Source: a virus
IMG/VR virus record: IMGVR_UViG_3300042934_000707
Span: 1 to 55,516 of that record
Length of the DNA stretch: 55,516 bases
Direction: 5' to 3' (one strand)
Position 1 is the stretch's first letter; every line of letters begins with the position of its first letter. This document shows, one piece after another, positions 51,254-55,516 of this stretch. The notes beneath the pieces were generated by a model. The model was not told where the DNA came from. It saw only the letters and a list, made by a program, of their open reading frames with translations, and searched no databases. Position numbers and translations under genes: made by a program.

Positions 51254-51825
51254 GGGGTTTCTCCACTAGATGATGTATTGCCTAAATCCAATGGAAGTGT
51301 GTCAGTGTCAAACGGCACCGGCGTGATCGACAGCATGTACATGAACAGGGTCCACGGGTTGTCGTTAAACAACGTGCGGATGTATTCGGTCGTGGCCGCC
51401 CGGTCCTTGATGTTGTTGCTGATCGCGGTTGCCCGGTAAGGCCACGTGATCGACTTGGCCAGATCACTGATGACCTCGTTCCAATGCCCGGACGGGATCG
51501 GGACCATCGCCGTGATGTAGGCCGTGCCCTGCAACACGTAGTCGACAATGTTCTCGTTAACGCGCTTAGGCGGGGTGTCATCGTCTTCTTCACGTTCAAT
51601 GCTACCCGGCATAACGGAATCCCAGACCGTGGCCAGTTGATCTTCCGTGGCAATCATGGCCCAACGGACCATGCGTGCTTCACCGACGAAGATCTCAAGA
51701 TCACGGGGAATGTTGGGGTCCATCTGCGAGCGTACACGGTCAGACGCAAAAATAAGATGCCACTCGAGGGTGGCATCTACTAAGCGTTTGAGGTACACCG
51801 CGGAAGTGTTGTTAGGTATTTCCAC
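51250..51825 (-). CDS. Unknown 191-aa protein, GTG start
   Basis: 191 residues; the start is GTG at 51825-51823, supported by GAGG ten bases upstream, five bases after the stop of the RNAP beta C-terminal gene. The body is helical with a Trp-rich middle (VRWAMIATEDQLATVWDSVM and later NPWTLFMYMLSITPVPF). The C-terminus ends GNTSSSGETP. ATGA overlap couples it to the next gene. It is co-transcribed with the polymerase piece, so an accessory role in that enzyme is conceivable but unproven. Confidence 0.65.
   Translation of the reverse strand: MEIPNNTSAVYLKRLVDATLEWHLIFASDRVRSQMDPNIPRDLEIFVGEARMVRWAMIATEDQLATVWDSVMPGSIEREEDDDTPPKRVNENIVDYVLQGTAYITAMVPIPSGHWNEVISDLAKSITWPYRATAISNNIKDRAATTEYIRTLFNDNPWTLFMYMLSITPVPFDTDTLPLDLGNTSSSGETP
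51272..51298 (-). promoter_or_regulatory. Promoter-like two-part motif inside a coding region
   Basis: On the minus strand: ACTTCCATTGG, six bases, GCAATACATC, 18 bases before the ATG at 51253. The downstream box is a 9/10 match. It lies in the 3' end of the preceding gene, so it may be a promoter internal to the unit or a chance match. Confidence 0.4.
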
Positions 51826-51830
51826 AGGGG

Positions 51831-52532
51831 TTAAACCTCGTCAAGATCGGTGTCGATCATCATCCCCCGGAAGAGGATGGCAGTGTTGGAAGTGGATTTG
51901 GTGACTTGTCCATCGGTCGTTACGTCGTCGATGTTGGCTTCGCCATGTTCGATCAACTGACGGTCAAACTCTAGTTGTGCGGACTCATCACCGCCACGGA
52001 TCTTGATTTCCTCGATCAGCGTGGAGGTCAGGTTCTGGGCCAACTGGGCCTGTACTTCTGGGAAGGAGATCTTGGACCCCTTCGATTTCCCTGTAACCTG
52101 CCCAGACATCTCGTCCACATGGCGAGCGTCTTCAGGGATCGACGATTTCTTGGTGAGCATCTGTGCTTGACGTCGCACCAACATATCCAGAACCGGATAC
52201 TCGTTGGGGGTCAGGTAAGTCACGCCGGTTTGCGGATCAGTAATCCACAGACGCTCGAAAAGCTTAAGACCAACGTTGTCGGCAACCAACATCAGGTTGT
52301 CCATGGTCAAACGGGTGTCATCCATCGGCGGTGAGACGAACGGGAGAATCTCTTGGGTAGCCTTCTCTTCTTCCGTCTCAGGCTTTGCGAGTGATCGCAT
52401 GTACGCGTCAAACTCGGCATCAGACATTGCTTCCAACCGCGACCGGGTGACATTGGGGTTGTAATCATCGCCTGGAATCATCAAGGCAATGTTGGATACG
52501 ATGAAATCGGTAACGTCGGCGCGGGTGATCAT
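51831..52532 (-). CDS. RNA polymerase beta C-terminal (clamp) piece, split from main beta
   Basis: 233 residues with GGAGC upstream of the ATG. Residues 65-165 follow the C-terminal end of bacterial beta in order: an FVSPPMDD-to-ADNVGL segment like 'ATPVFDGA...LKLAGL', then ITDPQTGVTYLTPNEYPVLD (like 'LYDGRTGEPFDNPVTVGY...L'), then QVTGKSKGSKISFPEVQAQL (like '[20 protein letters not shown]'). The last 60 residues are acidic. This is just the part missing from the 1485-aa beta protein, which ends after the catalytic lysine region. phiKZ also splits beta (gp178 and gp149). By-eye alignment only; it could belong to the non-virion enzyme instead of the virion one. Confidence 0.7.
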   Translation of the reverse strand: MITRADVTDFIVSNIALMIPGDDYNPNVTRSRLEAMSDAEFDAYMRSLAKPETEEEKATQEILPFVSPPMDDTRLTMDNLMLVADNVGLKLFERLWITDPQTGVTYLTPNEYPVLDMLVRRQAQMLTKKSSIPEDARHVDEMSGQVTGKSKGSKISFPEVQAQLAQNLTSTLIEEIKIRGGDESAQLEFDRQLIEHGEANIDDVTTDGQVTKSTSNTAILFRGMMIDTDLDEV

Positions 52533-52535
52533 GTC

Positions 52536-52826
52536 TTAGCTCCGTGGCAGATCGTTGGCCAGAATGGTTGGCAGAACGAGGTTACGGAAGTGACGCAGCC
52601 AATCACGCGGTGCGATGTCTTGATCGACCAGGCAGGTGCGCGCGCTGACGGTGGAGGTGTGCAAACGGCTCAGCTCATCACGCCAATAGCGATTCAGGGC
52701 TTTGATCTGTTGATCGGGGGAACCGTTCGCATCGTGGAAACCACGCGTGAAGCGAATGGCAGCAGCAGGGTTGGACGAGCTGATAGCGTCTGCTACAGCA
52801 CCGACCACATTTTCTTCAGGGTTCAT
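52536..52826 (-). CDS. Unknown 96-aa protein
   Basis: 96 residues beginning MNPEENVVGAVADAISSSN, with a good CGGAGAC ribosome site. Helical, with a charged C-terminal half (WRDELSRLHTSTVSARTCL, PRDWLRHFRNLVLPTI). It lies three bases before the beta C-terminal gene and after the UvsX-like gene, in the same unit. Not recognised. Confidence 0.65.
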   Translation of the reverse strand: MNPEENVVGAVADAISSSNPAAAIRFTRGFHDANGSPDQQIKALNRYWRDELSRLHTSTVSARTCLVDQDIAPRDWLRHFRNLVLPTILANDLPRS

Positions 52827-52849
52827 TGTCTGTCTCCGTTAAAGGGGAA

Positions 52850-52876
52850 GGCCGGAAAGTAAAAGACAATCCGGCC
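52850..52876 (-). terminator. Terminator hairpin after recombinase gene
   Basis: A 7-bp stem (GGCCGGA / TCCGGCC) around a 13-base loop, followed on the minus strand by TTCCCCTTT. Weak, and downstream genes continue in the same direction. Confidence 0.5.
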
Positions 52877-52905
52877 TCAGATAATTAGGCAAACTGCTTA
52901 AGTAT

Positions 52906-54498
52906 TTACGCAGCAGCCTTTTGCGCCTTGCGCGCCATCTTCTCAGCCAGCGCTTGTTTGAGCGCTTGCGGGTTGATGACAGCCGAGGTTTCCGTACCAG
53001 CGGCGGCTTCGTCCACGGTAGCCACCGCAGCTTTGCCCATGCCAGCCAACTTCTCTTTCAGCGCTTTGGCCTCGTCGTACCAGTACGGGTGGTAAGTCCC
53101 GGCCCGGATGTTGAGCAAGTCCATGGTCGACAGGAACGGGTAGTCCTGATCGGCCTCTTCCTCCAACGGTACCCAGTAGCCACGGGAGTCCATCAACAGG
53201 TCCCAATCGTAGCCCTTGGCAATGATCGCGTCGTACAGCTCTTTCGGGTGGCAGTACAGTCCTTCTTCCATGTCGTGCCACAGGTTGCGCATCATGCACA
53301 GCTCAGCGGTGACGTTCATGGCGCGTGCTAGGCGGTAGTTCTCTTCCAGCAGACTGCGCGTGGTGGTGCGTTGCAGGGTTTGCGTCGGGTACAGGTCCAG
53401 ACGGTAGTACTGCTTGCCCTTGGCGTTCTTGCCATCACGGTCGCTGATGCCGTAGTAGTCGTAGTCCTTGCAGTACTTGAACTCGGTCAGCTCAGGCTTG
53501 AGGCCTTCAGACTGAGACACGACCACGTCGTACGGGATACCCGATGGACCGGACTTGCCACGCAGGTTGACCAACGTGATGGTGATCAGGTCGGTGTCGC
53601 CCTTGAGGTCGTCTTCGCTGTTGCGAGGGAACTCGGGCTTCTTGTCGCCGTCCAGCATAGGCGAGAGGCTGACGCAGTACCAGCAGTTGGCGGTCAGGAA
53701 GCTGAAGTTCTCGGGCACCTTCTTGAGTTTCAGGTCGCCTTTGAGGAACTTGAGTTTCTTCACGTTCGGCTTGTACATGTCCAGCTGGTATTCCTGGCCC
53801 ACGTGCGCGGTCATCAGCAGATGCACACCACTGGAGCTGGTCACGCCAGTCACTTGGTCGATCAACTGCGACTTGGCCCCGGCGCCTTTCATGGCCACCA
53901 TGTTCAAGTCTTTGTGGCCCACGTCGGACTTCTCGTACATCGCCATGATGCCTTCGGTCTGCAAACCGGACAGCGAGTCGAGGAACGCCAGCGTCGGCGT
54001 AGGGATCTTCACGAACTCACCAGTGCCTTCGTCAACGAATGGCGTGGTGATCATGATCTCCTTGTCAGCACGGCGGTCAGCGCTGTACTCACGGATGAAG
54101 TTCCACCATTCGTTACCGTTGTACACGGTAGCGTCAGAGAACGCCAAGCGGCACAGGTCAACCAGGTCTTTCCCGTACAGGTTCTCGAACTGGCTGAACA
54201 CGTCATGGATACGCTTGACCGAGAGGGTGTTCTCCGAGTCATGCGCCATCATGATGGCACAGGCGATACGGTTCATGACAGAGCCCAGCTGGAACAGCGA
54301 GATCACCGTCTTGAACATGTTGGGCAGACCCGCTACCCCGGTAAAATGGTTCAGGCCGCCGCAGAGGATCATCTCCCCGCGTTTACCCTTGTAAAACTTC
54401 CCCGTTTGAATATCGAAGCCCGCTCCAATGTTCCACATGGGGCGAAGGGAGGGGGCTTTTTTCATCTTGGCAAATGGATCTTTCATGTACTGCTCCAT
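52906..54498 (-). CDS. RecA/UvsX-like recombinase
   Basis: 530 residues. A RecA-fold core has a relaxed Walker A, GVAGLPNMFKT at 54-64, close to the GPSxxFKS form of T4 UvsX, and a Walker B TLAFLDS at 169-175. HLLMTAHVGQE near 230 fits the switch region, and about residues 305-330 (KGDTDLITITLVNLRGKSG) form another core strand and DNA-contact loop. The N-terminal 40 residues and C-terminal 170 residues are phage-specific; the last 60 are Ala-rich and helical. UvsX-type proteins form filaments on single-stranded DNA and drive strand exchange and recombination-dependent replication. ATGs at 54498 (with GAGG upstream) and 54486 (MKDPFAKMKK, with GGAG six bases upstream) are both possible starts. 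Confidence 0.78.
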   Translation of the reverse strand: MEQYMKDPFAKMKKAPSLRPMWNIGAGFDIQTGKFYKGKRGEMILCGGLNHFTGVAGLPNMFKTVISLFQLGSVMNRIACAIMMAHDSENTLSVKRIHDVFSQFENLYGKDLVDLCRLAFSDATVYNGNEWWNFIREYSADRRADKEIMITTPFVDEGTGEFVKIPTPTLAFLDSLSGLQTEGIMAMYEKSDVGHKDLNMVAMKGAGAKSQLIDQVTGVTSSSGVHLLMTAHVGQEYQLDMYKPNVKKLKFLKGDLKLKKVPENFSFLTANCWYCVSLSPMLDGDKKPEFPRNSEDDLKGDTDLITITLVNLRGKSGPSGIPYDVVVSQSEGLKPELTEFKYCKDYDYYGISDRDGKNAKGKQYYRLDLYPTQTLQRTTTRSLLEENYRLARAMNVTAELCMMRNLWHDMEEGLYCHPKELYDAIIAKGYDWDLLMDSRGYWVPLEEEADQDYPFLSTMDLLNIRAGTYHPYWYDEAKALKEKLAGMGKAAVATVDEAAAGTETSAVINPQALKQALAEKMARKAQKAAA

Positions 54499-54573
54499 GA
54501 TAAAGACACCTCAAAAGAGAGGTTAGTGCAAACGATATGAACGAATACTTTCTTTTAACCCGGAGTCATTGTG

Positions 54574-55404
54574 ATGCAAGATAACCTGTACCCTGATTTG
54601 GACACCGTGTCGCTCGAAGAGTTGGGGCGACTGGTGAATGTCATCTCCATGGAGTCCGCCGCCTCAGGTTCGTTCCTGATGGACACGCGTGCTCGCTTCA
54701 ACAGCTTCTTCTCCAAAGCCGACAACTTCTTCAAGACACTGAAGTTTGACGTGATCGGTGTAGGCAAGGTAAACCCGGCCAACCTGATCCGTGGTGTGAA
54801 CAAGGCAGGCTTTGTTGACGCAGGTAAAGAAAACGTTGTGGTACCGCTTGGCTTTGTTGGGCTGTGGCTGCCATTCAGCAACGACCTGTACGCTGCTGTG
54901 AAGACTTCGGGCGCCCTGCCTCGGATGCTCAAAGATTACAACACCTGCTTGGGTGACCTGATCAGCAACCCTGAACTGCTCAAGGGCGCATCGGGCATCC
55001 CGTACAACAACAAGTTCGAGATCGGTCTGGCCAAAGCCATGCAAGACATCGCGGCCACGTACTTCAATCCTGCCACTGAGACGGTGAGCCGTTCTCTGAG
55101 CAGCGTACTGGAGCGCATTGCTGACATCACCCCGGTGTTCAACAACATCAACGATGCCAGCGCCTTCGACCGTCAGAACCCTGCGGTGCTGGTGACCAAG
55201 GCCGTCGGCCGTGCGATGGAGCTGAGCAAGCAACTGATGCCCCTGCTCGATGACGACAGCGCCGTCTCCAAGCCGGTGCGTGAACAACTGATCAGCCTGA
55301 CCTACTCGTTGGCCCGTGAAGTGGAGGCGTACTCGACCCTGTTGTACCGTCTGCGCCAGTTCAAACTGTCCGTTGAAGACAGCTTGGACAAGATCAAATT
55401 GTAA
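54574..55404 (+). CDS. Probable head protein, 276 aa
   Basis: The ATG at 54574 (MQDNLYPDLDTVSLEELG) has CGGAG eight bases upstream; a GTG three bases earlier is less well spaced. SLEELG and ISMESA near the N-terminus are (S/A)xE-type sites of the kind cut by the phiKZ head protease, so the first 30 residues may be removed during capsid maturation. The body is helical. Layout resembles the 313-aa gene at 10408. The head assignment rests only on these motifs and on composition. Confidence 0.5.
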   Translation: MQDNLYPDLDTVSLEELGRLVNVISMESAASGSFLMDTRARFNSFFSKADNFFKTLKFDVIGVGKVNPANLIRGVNKAGFVDAGKENVVVPLGFVGLWLPFSNDLYAAVKTSGALPRMLKDYNTCLGDLISNPELLKGASGIPYNNKFEIGLAKAMQDIAATYFNPATETVSRSLSSVLERIADITPVFNNINDASAFDRQNPAVLVTKAVGRAMELSKQLMPLLDDDSAVSKPVREQLISLTYSLAREVEAYSTLLYRLRQFKLSVEDSLDKIKL

Positions 55405-55413
55405 CGTCGACAG

Positions 55414-55452
55414 CATAGACGATGGGAGGAGCATGCGCTCCTCCCATCTATG
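55414..55452. terminator. Bidirectional terminator hairpin
   Basis: A 12-bp stem (GATGGGAGGAGC / GCTCCTCCCATC, 55421-55448) with a tetraloop and extra pairing outside (CATA / TATG), between convergent genes. Confidence 0.75.
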
Positions 55453-55458
55453 CCGAAT

Positions 55459-55516
55459 TCATGCGAATCCGTGCACTTCATCGGCCTTCCGCAGTACCTT
55501 TGCTGCATCCCTCAGC
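55459..55516 (-). CDS. C-terminal end of a gene cut by the window edge
   Basis: The minus strand shows 18 codons ending in a TGA at 55461-55459, giving LRDAAKVLRKADEVHGFA. The helical, charged sequence and the convergent terminator next to it suggest the tail of a real gene entering from the right. Too short to identify. Confidence 0.35.
   Translation of the reverse strand, partial: LRDAAKVLRKADEVHGFA

Noticed and set aside
1-55516. CRISPR arrays, insertion sequences, integrase or attachment sites
   Set aside because: No repeat-spacer pattern, transposase, integrase or flanking direct repeats were seen.

Overview
This window looks like part of the chromosome of a phiKZ-related jumbo myovirus (nucleus-forming, Chimalliviridae-type). 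The evidence is a PhuZ-type phage tubulin, a multisubunit phage RNA polymerase in several pieces (a 1485-aa beta with both catalytic lysines, a separate 233-aa beta C-terminal piece, and a beta' N-terminal half with the DFDGD metal site), a large terminase, a contractile-tail sheath and tube pair, a phiKZ gp175-type prohead protease, a 2249-aa virion protein with a lytic transglycosylase domain in the position of phiKZ gp181, and a UvsX/RecA-like recombinase. I see no host genes, integrase, IS, tRNA or CRISPR. Base composition is GC-rich (mid-50s % by eye, not counted), much higher than phiKZ itself, so a GC-rich host such as Pseudomonas or a relative is likely but not proven.

Layout. 1-5053 (minus): ten or so small unknown genes in overlapping or closely spaced runs, plus phuZ. 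5192-6016 (plus): a probable virion protein. 6062-9047 (minus): small unknown genes with a 324-bp gene-free stretch (6512-6835). 9117-11349 (plus): two unknown genes, the second possibly a head protein. 11395-19014 (minus): large terminase and three structural genes. 19179-22117 (plus): sheath and tube. The order terminase, three structural genes, sheath, tube matches phiKZ gp25-gp30. 22188-26171 (minus): unknown genes ending in a run of four small membrane-type proteins, two of them only 41-42 aa. 26317-38242 (minus): two probable internal head proteins, prohead protease, three unknowns, then RNAP beta and beta' N-half, in the order phiKZ gp175-gp180. 38325-47195 (plus): the giant transglycosylase-bearing virion protein and a second large virion protein (phiKZ gp181-182 position). 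47241-49907 (minus): a probable virion protein, a NADAR-family protein and two unknowns. 49989-50525 (plus): an acidic-tailed unknown. 50498-54498 (minus): unknowns, RNAP beta C-terminal piece, UvsX-like recombinase. 54574-55404 (plus): a probable head protein. The first and last genes are cut by the window edges.

How it works together. The polymerase pieces are probably subunits of the packaged (virion) RNA polymerase, which enters with the DNA and starts transcription without host RNAP. PhuZ would position the replication compartment. Protease and internal head proteins build and mature the capsid, terminase fills it, and the sheath, tube, giant transglycosylase protein and flanking structural proteins form the contractile injection machine. 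The NADAR protein is a candidate counter-defence or nucleotide-repair factor.

Regulation. Seven minus-strand transcription units share a two-part motif upstream of the first gene: a box like GATTCGAAAAA, exactly 6 bases, then a box like GCAATACATT. Two copies are identical in both boxes while the spacer differs. It does not look like a sigma-70 promoter and is the best candidate here for an undescribed phage promoter. Strong GC-rich hairpins end most units, especially between convergent genes, often without a T-run.
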